Both the position numbers and the translations under genes were made by a program. This document shows positions 31,363-40,906 of a stretch of DNA of 52,533 nt, one piece after another. Position 1 is the first letter of the stretch; each line of letters opens with the position of its first letter. Origin of the DNA: Methanogenium cariaci JCM 10550 (GTDB lineage Archaea > Halobacteriota > Methanomicrobia > Methanomicrobiales > Methanomicrobiaceae); contig NZ_BBBG01000017.1 of NCBI RefSeq assembly GCF_001315945.1, positions 1 through 52,533 on the forward strand, in the 5' to 3' direction. Below the pieces are notes generated by a model. It saw nothing but the letters and a program-made list of their open reading frames with translations. It ran no database searches and was not told the DNA's origin.

Positions 31363-31994
31363 TCAAAGGCGTATGTCCTCCACCCTGATCTGTGTCCCGG
31401 ATGACTTGTTCAAAATCATATTGACGACTCCCGTATGTCCGAGATACATCATACAGAACCCCCCCGGCAAAAACTTCTGTCTTTTGCCGAAGACCGGTGC
31501 ATGGTTTACCGTCCTTGCCATACCTTCAAACCCGGTTATGTGGTAGGCTTCGATATCTTTGTATGCCTGTCCACGCGAGAACTGCGGGCCGACCACATGA
31601 GTGGTGATGACCCCGCTGACGGGGGGGGATGCGTCGATCACTCTGAGCACATGCTGGACCGGGCAGCCCGCACCCATCGGTCTGCCAACCACGATGTCCC
31701 CCCCGCTCTGATATCCCATTTCTCAACGAGGTCCGGCCGGAACGGGTGGATGATCTTGCGTGCGGAGATCTCGCCCGGCAGGGGGGGTTCAAGGATGAAA
31801 TCATACGGCTCTTTGTGAATGTCGAAACCGGAGTAGACCGCCTCGGAGGCATGACGCAGTCCGGGAGCACACGCTGGTAGAACGGGCAGTCCCCCCCATG
31901 GGATTTTGTGCCTTTTTTTATCTGTTCAAGAAACGCTGCGCATGACGCCGCCCCACATGCCCCCGCAGTCTTTCCCCGGAGGTGTCCAGCTCAT
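31363..31994 (-). CDS. Fe-S protein of an ABC/GTPase/Fe-S trio, frame-broken
   Basis: About 208 residues. ATG 31994 lies five bases after the GTPase stop. After MSWTPPGKD the repaired frame gives CGACGAASCAAFLEQIKKGT and a DCPFYQRVL, i.e. CxxCxxxxC...C, the 4Fe-4S module seen at the N terminus of corrinoid/iron-sulfur proteins and in small methanogen Fe-S proteins. The rest: EPYDFILEPPLPGEISARKI, GDIVVGRPMGAGCPVQHVLR, GVITTHVVGPQFSRGQAYKD, YHITGFEGMARTVNHAP and FCMMYLGHTGVVNMILNKSS, an enzyme-like beta domain I do not recognise. Breaks at about 31945 (G4 to G5) and 31855. Probably works with the two nucleotide hydrolases before it. Confidence 0.65.
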
Positions 31995-31998
31995 ATTG

Positions 31999-32716
31999 TT
32001 AGTCCCCCCGATAGAGGTAATCCGCCCCCCCGTCCAGTTTTCGGATCACCCCCCCGAAATGGTTCTGCCACCCGATCTCGGTCTTGCCGATGCAGATCGT
32101 GCAGACGCCAAGGGGCGGGGGGCACCCCTGAGCGTGATCGTATCCGGGTCGTGTATGTCGGGGCACTCGTCAATCGCACGGAGCAGGTAGCGCATACCGG
32201 TCCCCTGCACGGCATTAGTCTCGATGATGTCGATATCCGCGTTCACCTCCTTGATCCGCTCACGGAAGACCTCTTTTTCCGCCTGTGATACGAGGTCGAT
32301 GCGGGTCACGACGGCCATGTCGGCAAGGGCGATCATCGGCGCCATCTTCAGGGGGGGCGTGTTGATGCCGTTCACCGCACTGGTCACGACTATGCCCAGC
32401 GACTGGGTGGTGTAGGGAGAACACCGGAGACAGAGTCCGGCACTCTCGACGATCAGGATGTCGGCCTGTTCTTCTTCGGCCCATTCGATGGCATCCTTCA
32501 TCACCATGACGCTTGCATGATCCGGGCAGAGATCACCTGAGTATACTTTTTTGTCGGGATGCCAAACTCCTGTCTCAGCTCCTCATCCTCAAACGCCCGG
32601 GTGACATCAATCTTCAGGTAGGCGATCTGCCAGAGTGTGCCGATATTTTTGATGATCTGCTTTACCACTGCGGTCTTCCCGCAGGACGGCGGTCCTGCAA
32701 TGACGAGCAGTTTCAT
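31999..32716 (-). CDS. HypB/UreG-like metallochaperone GTPase, frame-broken
   Basis: About 238 residues. Walker A AGPPSCGKTAVVKQII at residues 6-20; AYLKIDVTRAFEDEEL switch region; ILIVESAGLCLRCSPYTTQS corresponds to the ENxGNLxCP segment of HypB and keeps two Cys; VVTRIDLV is the G4 (N/T-KxD-like) motif and ETNAVQGTGMRYLLRAI the G5 end. These are SIMIBI-class features of Ni-inserting GTPases. A C-terminal piece GVCTICIGKTEIGWQNHFG carries another CxxC and ends DYLYRGD at TAA. Breaks near 32525 and 32115. The ATG overlaps the ABC ATPase stop by ATGA. Role inferred: metal delivery to a methanogenic enzyme. Confidence 0.7.
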
Positions 32717-33502
32717 GGGGATCCCTGACTGCAGATCATCTCTCCTGCACGAATCTGTTCCCGCATCCGGCACAGGGCCCGGTCCAGTTCGATGACCCTG
32801 AGCAGCGCTTCCTCTTCCCTTCCGTTCGGTTCAAGCACGTCACTGACCCCGCCGTTTTTCATGACAATCCTCCGGTCGGACATCAGGGATACCATGGGAT
32901 CATGGGTGACAAAAATAAGCGCTTTATTGTATTCTTTGAGGGTTTCAATCACCCGGTCTTTGAAAATTCCTGCATTTTCCACCTCGTCCAGCAGGATTAA
33001 CGGGGTATCGCTGATGGTGATTGCATCCGCGACCATGAGCGAACGGGTCTGTCCCCCCCGGAGAGTGCGGTCATCTTTCTGTCGGGGGGGTGGATCTTCT
33101 CGCCGGTGAACTCGTTTGCGAGGTCGATGGTCGTTTCGATGAGTCCGGGCTTGACAATCCCACGGGATCGGATGTGCATTGCCAGGAATTCAGACACCTT
33201 CAGGTCTGCAAGGCATTTGGTATTCTGAGTAATCAGTGCCACCGGTTTTTTGCAGGGTCGCGTATGTAGTCCTCCGGGGGGGGATGGGCACCATTTACCA
33301 GTATGGTCCTACCCGTCGCGGTGTCATTCCGGGCAAATATTTCAATGTCCGTTATGAACGCACTCTTGCCCGAACCGGTCGGGCCGACGATGGATAGTGT
33401 GTCACCGGGACGGATGATGATTTCATCAAAGTTTTCCGGTTCCCCCCCTGCCCGGTTCTTTCCGGACAGGACGGTGATCTCCTCGATCCTCTCAGAGTTC
33501 AT
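32713..33502 (-). CDS. ABC-type ATPase, stand-alone nucleotide-binding protein, frame-broken
   Basis: About 263 residues. Start at ATG 33502 (MNSERIEEITVLSG) with AGAGGA nine bases upstream. Walker A IVGPTGSGKSAFITDIEI about residue 40; Q-loop ALITQNTKCLADLKVSEFLA; signature LSGGQTRSLMVADA (restored when the run of seven C near 33055 is read as five); Walker B PLILLDEVENAGIFKD; switch His FVTHDPMVSLM. No membrane partner is encoded nearby, so it resembles soluble ABC proteins such as the MCR-activating A2 component rather than a transporter. Breaks near 33250 and 33055. First gene of the overlapping trio. Confidence 0.75.
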
Positions 33503-33775
33503 ATGTAGATTTCCTCTGCCCCGGATATTATGTTTATCCATTTGTGTGCAGATTGTTGGACATATGTGTCCAATGATATCGATCAAATATCCAATTTATG
33601 ATAATTAACTCATTTTGGATCTAAAATCCGGATCTGTGCGATCTGCCATTATGCGTCATCGTTACCGGGGAATACCCGGATAAAAAAGGGCATGCGGTGT
33701 ACTCTGATCGTGGAAATCAGCCTGCATCAGAAATGGAAAGCAGGGTTCTTACAGAAAAAAGGGTATGGGTATAAC

Positions 33776-34747
33776 TTAACGTCCGTGGCAGCTCTCATCC
33801 AGCTGTTCAATGACTTCCTGGGTGACACTCCGGACCTTCTCCACCGATTCCCGGAACCCCCCCTCCACTTCGGTTTCACTGATGGTAATGGCAAGGGGTG
33901 TGGCACCATTTTTATCCAGCCGGGCGGGGGGGATGCCGATGCAGACATCACCGATGTTGTGGATCTCGCTGCTGATGAAGGCGGAGACGGTGAGTATCCG
34001 TTTTTCATTACCGAGAATGGTGCGCACAATGGTTGCTATTGCGTCACCCGGCCCGTAGACGGTCGCACCGATGCGGCTGATGATGGCCGACCCGGCGTTC
34101 ATGACATTGTACATGATCTTGTCTTTCGGGAAGTCTTCAAACTCGGGGAGGTTCCGGATGGAGATCCCTCCGACGGTGGTCGCCGACCATAACGGGACCA
34201 TGGACTCACCATGCTCGCCGATGATACGAGTATGGACTTCGCTGACATGCACATCGAAGTATTTGGCAAGATTCCATTTCAGGCGCATCGAGTCCAGATG
34301 GGTGCCGAGGCCGATGACCTTGTTTGGTTTCATTCCCGAGTATTTCAGGGCCACCGCGGTCATCACGTCGACCGGGTTGGAGACGATGAATAAAATTGCG
34401 TTGGGTGCGTACCACCCGACCATGGCGGCGACTTCGGATATCATCCGTGCATTCTCGTGGGCAAGGTCAATTCTGTCCTGACCTTCCTTTCGCGGAACAC
34501 CGGATGTCACGATGACGATATCAGACCCCCCCTCAAGATCCTTTGGGATGCAGGAAAATTTCACGTCCGCCTGGTTGCCGCGTGCGGCAAACGAGTCATG
34601 GAGATCATAGGCGAGCCCGTGCAACACTTCTTCCCGGCCCGGCCGCCCGAACAGCAGCAGTTCGCTGACATACGGGATATATGAAACTGCAAGTGCAGTG
34701 TATCGGCCGACATTGCCGGTCGCTCCGATGATTGTGACTTTACCCAT
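33776..34747 (-). CDS. mdh: Malate dehydrogenase (lactate/malate dehydrogenase family)
   Basis: 323 residues, intact. Converts malate and oxaloacetate. Start at ATG 34747 (MGKVTIIGATGNVG), the Rossmann glycine motif; upstream frame lies in non-coding DNA before the SRP RNA. After strand 2 comes LLLFGRPG, with Arg where NAD enzymes have Asp, which suggests NADP(H) use as in other archaeal MDHs. Substrate loop VPRKEGQDRIDL with the Arg residues, IVSNPVDVMTAVALK and catalytic His in RIIGEHGESMVPLW. C-terminal half is complete. Three G/C runs add single residues without breaking frame. Supports the incomplete reductive TCA branch. Confidence 0.93.
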   Translation of the reverse strand: MGKVTIIGATGNVGRYTALAVSYIPYVSELLLFGRPGREEVLHGLAYDLHDSFAARGNQADVKFSCIPKDLEGGSDIVIVTSGVPRKEGQDRIDLAHENARMISEVAAMVGWYAPNAILFIVSNPVDVMTAVALKYSGMKPNKVIGLGTHLDSMRLKWNLAKYFDVHVSEVHTRIIGEHGESMVPLWSATTVGGISIRNLPEFEDFPKDKIMYNVMNAGSAIISRIGATVYGPGDAIATIVRTILGNEKRILTVSAFISSEIHNIGDVCIGIPPARLDKNGATPLAITISETEVEGGFRESVEKVRSVTQEVIEQLDESCHGR

Positions 34748-34814
34748 TAAAAACACCAGAAAAGGGACATATCCGGGGTAGACAATACGTGTCTGCCGTA
34801 TTCTGCCACTCCAT

Positions 34815-35083
34815 CCTCCACCCCCCCGCACCCCCCCATGGGCGCCGAATGTTCACGGTAAGCCTGCTCCCTTCCGGGCCTGGGCCGGTCTCCGCGACAA
34901 GGGGTAGGATATTCCCTACGGAATATCCAAATCCCCCCCGCCATTGACCTCATGGGACAAGGCTTCGCAGTCAGGAAATGGTAGCTTCAGACAGATCGCC
35001 AAAGCCGTCTCCGGACTATCACCCCCCCCGCGTATCGGCGGTTTCGGGCAACAGGTGACGCCTAACCACCCGGGCTAGTCCCC
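34815..35083 (-). ncRNA. ffs: Archaeal signal recognition particle RNA (7S RNA)
   Basis: On the minus strand the 5' part GGACTAGCCCGGGTGG and GGTTAGGCGTCACC forms helices 3-4, and the 3' part holds the SRP54-binding helix 8: GGCCCAGGCCCGGAAGGGAG followed by CAGG (about 34862-34893), the invariant GGAAGGGAGCA loop. About 270 nt in total, near the usual archaeal 300. Ends are approximate; the 3' boundary is blurred by two long G runs at 34821-34840. Runs of eight and seven G in the middle (about 35023 and 34937) may be inflated as in the coding genes. Confidence 0.9.
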
Positions 35084-35097
35084 ATATCATGTTGTCC

Positions 35098-36157
35098 TTA
35101 TGGAATAAAAACCTCGCCGCCTGTTTCTCTCTTCCACCGGTGCAGGGTATCTGCCATCAAAGCCCGGTCTTCCTTGCCAAAGAGGTCAATTACCGTGAGA
35201 TCCACGCTTTTTGGAAGCACATCTGCGAGCTGGTGCAGGTCTCCCCCCCACCAGACCTCGTAGTGTTTTCCATCCCCCCCGAAGGCATCGGCCACCTTCC
35301 GGGGTTCTTTCCGGACAGGTGACTCCTGCACCTCTGCGTAGGCAATATGCATCTCCACACCCTCCAGACCCAGGGTGTCGCGATTGATGTTCAGGTTGAC
35401 GGCCGTCCAGTATGCCGCATATCCCCAGGCATCGTTCATGATGACCCGGGGGGGGATGTCATACTGGGCTGCGACGATGCCGAGCGTCCCCCCCACGCCG
35501 CAGGCGGCATCGACGAAGACGGAGGGTTCATGTTGTATCACTTCGGTGGCGGTGGCGACGAGCTTCGGGTCAAACCCGCGGGGATACTCGATGTGGGCAC
35601 AGGACTGCTGCATGAAGACGGTGACCGGCGCCTCTTCGGTCTCGAATATATTGGCCCTGACGTCGCACCCGGCAAGCAGGGTGTTGACGTGGTATTCCGG
35701 CTCAGGATCTGTTTCAGCGATGCCGGGCACCTTTCCGGTGTCGTGCACGACCCCCCCTTTGACCTCGGGGACATTCGCTACGATGCGGTCTGCCGCATTT
35801 TGGGTAACCGGGCGGGAGAGAAATACCAGGGATGCCTCACCGTGATGGGGCGGTGCGGTGAGTGCCACCCCCCCCGGATGGATGAGGGGGGGATACCTGC
35901 GGCCATGACGGGGGGGGCGGTGGGGGGGCAAGGTCTCCTTCCTCTGCCATGATGGTCCAGCAGTCCGCCACCACCTCGTCAAGTGGCCGTTTTTCGCATG
36001 CGGAACATGGCGCTCTGCTGCGGTATGACGGGGGGGGTGACTGTTTATTAAGGACGGTGGACCTGCATGAAGGACAGGGAGAAAAGCGTTCTTCACGCTG
36101 TCGGGTAATTTCTGCTGCTTTTTTGAGGCAGGAACTGCCACACACCTGGCACTTCAT
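35098..36157 (-). CDS. SAM-dependent methyltransferase with N-terminal zinc ribbons, frame-broken
   Basis: About 345 residues. N terminus has three Cys pairs or clusters: CQVCGSSC, CPSC and CSAC, followed by LDEVVADCWTIMAEEGD. A Pro-rich stretch near 35880-35930 with five C/G runs is where the frame changes. The catalytic half has motif I VFVDAACGVGGTLGIVAAQY (one Gly probably extra), RVIMNDAWGYAAYWTAVNLN as motif II region, DLTVIDLFGKEDRALMADTL as the motif IV/V part, ending GGEVFIP. Methyl acceptor unknown; the Cys-rich head suggests nucleic acid or protein contact. The 3' end abuts the SRP RNA gene. Confidence 0.75.
35104..35111 (-). promoter_or_regulatory. Box A of the SRP RNA gene
   Basis: TTTTTATT on the minus strand lies 21-28 bases before the proposed SRP RNA 5' end at 35083, a normal archaeal box A position. 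It is inside the last codons of the upstream methyltransferase gene. Confidence 0.5.
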
Positions 36158-36252
36158 TATTCAGGTATTAGTATGCTGTTCCTGATAATGGTTGGTGGAC
36201 CAATGTTTGAGTACGAAACCGAATGCTTTATATTCTGCTCCCATAAATATGT

Positions 36253-37193
36253 ATGGATTTCATGAAAGACAGGCTCAAAACATATACACCGCATATCTAC
36301 GCTACGGTGTTTGGTCTTGTCCTCCTTACGGGAATGGGGGGGGTATATGGTTTATGAAGCCAGTCGGCCGAGATTACCGTCATTGAGATGGAGGGGGCAC
36401 CCAATGATATCGTCTTTATCGCAGACCCGCACCTGAAGAGCGGGAATCTGGCGTTTATGAGTTCGGTGGCGGAGGAGATCAATGCCCTCAATGCCTCGGT
36501 GGTCCTTATCGGGGGGGATTTTGTGACCAGTGACGAGGATGATCTCAGTTACCAGAACGTCTGGGCAGAGATTGATGCGCCGGTCTATGCCGTCCTCGGC
36601 AATCATGATTATAAGGCGGGCGTCCACGGCTGAACGGGCCTGCAAAGATGCTGGCGATGCAGGAGGCTGATCTTTCAGTAGATGGGTATGATGTCTCGAT
36701 GCTGCAGGATGACCCGCTGATTGATCTCGCATACGGGGCAGATGTTGCCGCGGCCCTTGAAGGCGCCGGTGTCCGGGTGATGCAGAATGAGTATGAACTG
36801 CTGAACCTTGACGGGACAGAGCTCATGCTTGTCGGGGTGGATGATGCATGGGCGGGCCGGGCGGATCCCCCCCCGGAAGTCCCGGAGACGGATGCCTTCA
36901 CCATCTATATGATTCACGAACCGGGTGCCCGGGCGGACTGGGACGCGGACTTGATTCTCTCGGGTCATCTGCACGGCGGACAGTTCAGCGCACCGGGTCT
37001 GGAAGTGATTAAGGATCTGGGAATTGTTGATATTCAGGGGTTCTGTAATCAGGGCGAGACTCCTGCTTTCATCACCCGTGGCATCGGGTCATCGAGCATG
37101 ATCGAGCAGGATCTCCGGTTCGGCACACCGCCGGAGATTGTGGTTATTAATCCGTCCGTCCCGATCGACGGGGCGGATGTGATGCGGGCGTGA
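36253..37193 (+). CDS. Membrane-anchored metallophosphoesterase (YkuE-like), frame-broken
   Basis: About 308 residues. ATG 36253; N-terminal transmembrane helix (YATVFGLVLLTGM). Calcineurin-like motifs in order: VFIADPHLKSG (DxH), VLIGGDFVTSDEDD (GD), VLGNHDYKAG (GNHD) and LILSGHLHGGQFSAPG (GHxH). Ends EIVVINPSVPIDGADVMRA. Breaks at about 36342 (run of seven G) and 36625. In YkuE-type proteins the enzyme acts on phosphoesters, possibly lipid linked, on the outer face of the membrane. Gene is alone on its strand. Confidence 0.85.
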
Positions 37194-37293
37194 TGAAGAT
37201 TCTGCCCGTTGTGACGGGCACTGGATATGGTGTCTGAGTTCTCCGGTAGCTGCAGGGTAATAATCTTTTTATTTTTGGGTGAAATCCCGGCAT

Positions 37294-38797
37294 TCACAGC
37301 TCAATAATTTTACTGTCTTCGATCAAATCAAAAATATCATAAAAAACGTGCCCTTTATCCTCAAGAACTGCCCGGTCAGCGTCATTCATACCCTTAGCCA
37401 CAATTCCGGTAATCATATTGCGGTTTTTCTCTTCACCGGAAATTTTGGGTTTATTGTCCCCACAACTGTCAATTCCTGAATCAAACACTTTCTTTTCAAA
37501 ACAGGCAGTATCAAAAAATCCCGGAATAAGGCTGAGCTTATTCTCAAGCTTCTTCAGAACCAAAAGAGCATCCTCTGCTGTCATAGTCCTGCTTTTAACT
37601 TCAATTGCAACCGGGACTTTTGATGTGCCGAGGGCGATAAAATCAATTTCATCTCCGCGTCTGTTCCACCACCCTCCGGTCATCTCATATTCCCAATACC
37701 TGCGGTCGAAAAGCAGACTTCTGGCAAGATCTTCAAATACATGGCCGGAATAGGACTGCCACTCTTTATGGACGAGATTTTCAATGGTGCTGGTATCCTT
37801 GCCGCTTATGAAACTGCTCATATTCGGATAGATGAAATATGCATAAAATCCGAAAAAATTGTCTTTCAGCACATATCTGCCTTTCTTGGAATGTCCTGGT
37901 TTCTCAGTTGCAGGAATCCGGTACTCAACAATTCCCAGGAGGTGAATAAGATTGTTGAGATATGCCGTAAGAGATCCCGGTGCAATATGGGTCATGTCTG
38001 CGATCTCTTTCTGTGTAGACCTGCCCCCGTGCAAGTGCAGATATTATCTCGTAATATGTTGGGTGGAGGCGGCCGAATTCCTCAACAAGTACATCCTTTA
38101 CTTCATCTTTCAGGGGGGCCCGAATTCATCAAAAACAAGATTTTTCAGGGCTGAATCAAAACTATTGCATCCAAATTTTTCAGCAAGCCGGTAATAATAG
38201 ATCATCCCGCCAAAGAGAAGGTACAGTTTCAGCTTCTCTTCCCTGTCCCTTACACCAATACTATCAAGGTAATTCCAGATTTCGTCCGGTGAAAATGGCT
38301 TCAGGGTCAGAATGGTATCAGCTCGTTTAAAGAGTGGTGCACCACCCTCAAGGAATATTTTATTCATCATCCCACCGACGATCCCGAGGCGATAATAAAC
38401 AGCCGGGAGAAGTCTCCCCTCATATCCCATTTGTTCTGTAATTGCGTAATAAACGCGGGATATATGTCATAAAATCTCTGGAATTCATCAAATACAACAA
38501 CAAGATCCTCACGACAGGTAAACAGAAAGTCAAGCAGATCCTCCGGTGTGGTAATTTTGACGTAGGCAGGAAGACTGAGGGTATCAGTGATTTGATAATA
38601 AAAATCCTGAATAAGGATATCAATCGTTTTATTGTTGTCAACAAAAAAATAAAGCGATTTTTATCTTTGATAAATTCTCTGATGAGTGAAGTCTTGCCAA
38701 CCCGCCTTCTTCCGTTGATAACAACCATGCCGGGGGGGAGTTTACCATATAACTTCTGCAGGAGTTGAAGTTCCCTTTCCCTGCCATAGAAAACCAT
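37294..38797 (-). CDS. AAA+ ATPase with C-terminal DUF234 nuclease-like domain, frame-broken
   Basis: About 500 residues of the archaeal ATPase/DUF234 class. ATG 38797 (MVFYGRERELQLLQ). Walker A VVINGRRRVGKTSLIREF; Walker B DLVVVFDEFQRFYDIY; sensor region LFIIASGSSVGMMNKIFLEG; winged-helix part RSTQKEIADMTHIAPGSLTA; C-terminal DUF234 with GDEIDFIALGTSKVPVAIEV then KS, matching a PD-(D/E)xK core. Breaks near 38655 (a T8 read as T7), 38435 and 38115. Members are common in AT-rich mobile or accessory stretches of archaea; function unknown, possibly nucleic-acid related defence. A palindromic operator touches the start codon. Confidence 0.85.
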
Positions 38798-38836
38798 AAT
38801 GATTATAGTTATAATCATTATGGTTATAATCATTAT
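38798..38836 (-). promoter_or_regulatory. Palindromic and tandem operator at the ATPase start codon
   Basis: Perfect inverted repeat AATGATTATA-GT-TATAATCATT (38798-38819) is followed by a second TTATAATCATTAT at 38824-38836, so one half-site is present three times with about 15-base spacing. It abuts the ATG at 38797. A bound repressor there would block the box A of a leaderless transcript. Autoregulation by the encoded protein is inference. Confidence 0.55.
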
Positions 38837-39739
38837 CTCCCCCCAGAGGGATCCGGATGTGGGTTCAACCAAAATTTTTAAGGGTGTGTGCACCAGAACC
38901 CTCAAAGGTATCGGTCAATACATGGGACAACCGGATCTGTAATACATCCCGGATGTGGAGGTTCTTGTTTTGGCGACGGTTCGCTGCTGAACCGGCAGTT
39001 CCCGATATCAGGAAAGGATCTCAGTTCCTGTTTTCCTCCCTGAAAGATACAGGTGGGTGACGGGTGGCCCCCCCTGTTCCCTTTGTTTGTTGGACTCTTA
39101 CAAGGTTTGCAGGGCTTTGCAATCCTGTTTGCAAACAGTTATAGTGCCCATATGGGGCCTAAGTGCAAATTAGGGCCAGATTTACTATTTTTTCGAGAGT
39201 CTTTGCAATGTTGCCCGGATCATATACACACCCACAGTTACCTGCTACCACATACGGATTGCTCTGTTACTCATGTAAAGTACGCAAAGTGCCTGTACTC
39301 TCTGTACTTCTATCTCCTATAGTACTCTCTTTTACATGAGAATGGGAATTCTGCCCGTTGTTTGTCTTTGCAATATTTGCTGTTTTTTTATGCAAAGTGG
39401 TTGTAACATTGTAAACATCTCCGGTTTCATCCGCATCATCCACATCCTGCAGGAAGATGTGCATCAGGGCATGGCACGGTATGAGGTTAAAAAGGAAGTG
39501 GTAGGTCGGGTGATGCCGGTGCAGGGATTTTGCGGTTATCCCCCCTGAATTATATGATGTATTCATCTGATGGGTGCATGCATATATGTCTTTTTTCAGA
39601 CGGGCGAGGGTGGTGGAAAACTCACTCTCCTGAAGTGTGGTGAGTTGCAGGGCGAATGATCAAGTGTTCTTCATTTGTAAAGGCGAAAACGACAAAATAT
39701 TCTGATATTTAGTGTTTGGAAATATGGAAGAAATCAATC
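38837..39739. other. 900-base intergenic region without a supported gene
   Basis: No frame with recognisable protein character on either strand. It contains an inverted repeat at 39270-39340, several GTAC-rich words around 39280-39325 and one C run at 39069. Composition shifts from about balanced to AT-rich towards the FRG gene. It may hold the remains of deleted genes or an unrecognised RNA. Confidence 0.4.
39270..39340. repeat. Inverted repeat, possible structured RNA
   Basis: Arms CTCATGTAAA (39270-39279) and TTTACATGAG (39331-39340) are perfect complements. Inside them GTAC occurs four times, giving further pairing choices. Could be a transcribed hairpin or a protein binding site; no flanking target duplication or transposase seen. 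Confidence 0.4.
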
Positions 39740-40870
39740 TTAATTCAATTTCAAGAACAGCAGCGCAGCGTGTGGGTTATCCTGTCTTATTTCAAATGAA
39801 CGTCTTATATCCCTTTTTGCACATTCTAATTGGCCCATTTCATAATATGAATTCGCACGTAAAAAAAGAGCTATTGCATTATCTGAATTATTATCAAGAA
39901 TCCGATTACAGATCTCAATTACACCGAGGTAATCTTTTAATTGATGTTTAATATTGGCACAAAATATGAGGGCCTCGTAGGAAATGGGGGGGTTTATTTT
40001 CAAGGCTTCCTCAACGTGTTCAAGTATATCACCTTTGTCGCAATCACCAATGACCCACATTGATTTTGCTTTATTCATGTGTTTCAGATATTCTTTGGAA
40101 TAGTATGGTTTTTCACAGCAATTTTCTGATGCAAATCCCACCATGTCATTAAAGAGAGTTAGACCACCGATATCATGAAAATCCTGCAATTCGAATAATA
40201 TTTGGGATTTATAATCTGCATTAATTCTAACACTTTTTATCGATTTGTTGTTAATATCAGGTTCTCCAAAAATGAATAGCGAATGCTGTTTTGGTATTCG
40301 GTTATTCAAATCAGAAGGTTCCCATACCCAGAGATGATCCTTCTTTTCTTCCAGATATTTCTCAAATTTCCATCCTGAATTATCACTATCAATTTTTTGG
40401 AATTTGTCAAAATCATGAGTATTAATGACGTATACGACTCCGTCTTTACCTGGATCGTTTACAGATGCAAAATATAGCGCAACCAAAGAAGAATACGTGA
40501 AATCGATTAATGCAGTTGCAGCACCATGATGTTGGAGTTCTGCCATAAGTTCAAGTTCTTCCAGAGTTATGTTTCCTTTCTTATCATAACCCTTAAGTTT
40601 TGCATTGGAAATCAAATCACAGTTGTAATCAATAAATTTCTTAAAACTGTCACTTTGCGATTGAGTAAAGCCAAGTCTCCTTGCAGCTGTCGAACGAATT
40701 GGATGTGAAACGTCACCTTGTCCTCTGAACGCAAATTTTCCATATTCAGATATTGTCAGGTCTTTAATGGCATCAAGATATTCGGCCACATTTGTCACGG
40801 CGATGTTGCCTTCCGGAGGTTCAATTTCCTGTTCGGTCAATTGATCACATTCTTGAAGATCTTTAATCAT
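39740..40870 (-). CDS. FRG-domain protein with C-terminal TPR repeats
   Basis: 376 residues, intact, AT-rich. FRG domain: EYGKFAFRGQGDVSHPIRST near residue 43 carries the name-giving FRGQ; ELMAELQHHGAATALIDFTY near 110 and SSLVALYFASVND follow; VWEPSDLNNRIPKQHSLFIF completes the fold. Residues about 290-376 are TPR-like helices (EALIFCANIKHQLKDYLGVI, AIALFLRANSYYEMGQLECA). FRG proteins are found in prophages and defence islands and are presumed enzymes or sensors; activity unknown. One G run adds a Pro (INPPISYE) without breaking frame. It begins 36 bases after the helicase-like remnant's stop. Confidence 0.85.
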   Translation of the reverse strand: MIKDLQECDQLTEQEIEPPEGNIAVTNVAEYLDAIKDLTISEYGKFAFRGQGDVSHPIRSTAARRLGFTQSQSDSFKKFIDYNCDLISNAKLKGYDKKGNITLEELELMAELQHHGAATALIDFTYSSLVALYFASVNDPGKDGVVYVINTHDFDKFQKIDSDNSGWKFEKYLEEKKDHLWVWEPSDLNNRIPKQHSLFIFGEPDINNKSIKSVRINADYKSQILFELQDFHDIGGLTLFNDMVGFASENCCEKPYYSKEYLKHMNKAKSMWVIGDCDKGDILEHVEEALKINPPISYEALIFCANIKHQLKDYLGVIEICNRILDNNSDNAIALFLRANSYYEMGQLECAKRDIRRSFEIRQDNPHAALLFLKLN

Positions 40871-40906
40871 TTATTCAATATAATCATTTGAATCGCTTGG
40901 GGGATT

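Noticed and set aside
39053..39322. 89-codon plus-strand frame in the intergenic gap
   Set aside because: No ribosome binding site, irregular composition rich in Cys, His and Tyr, no homology recognised.
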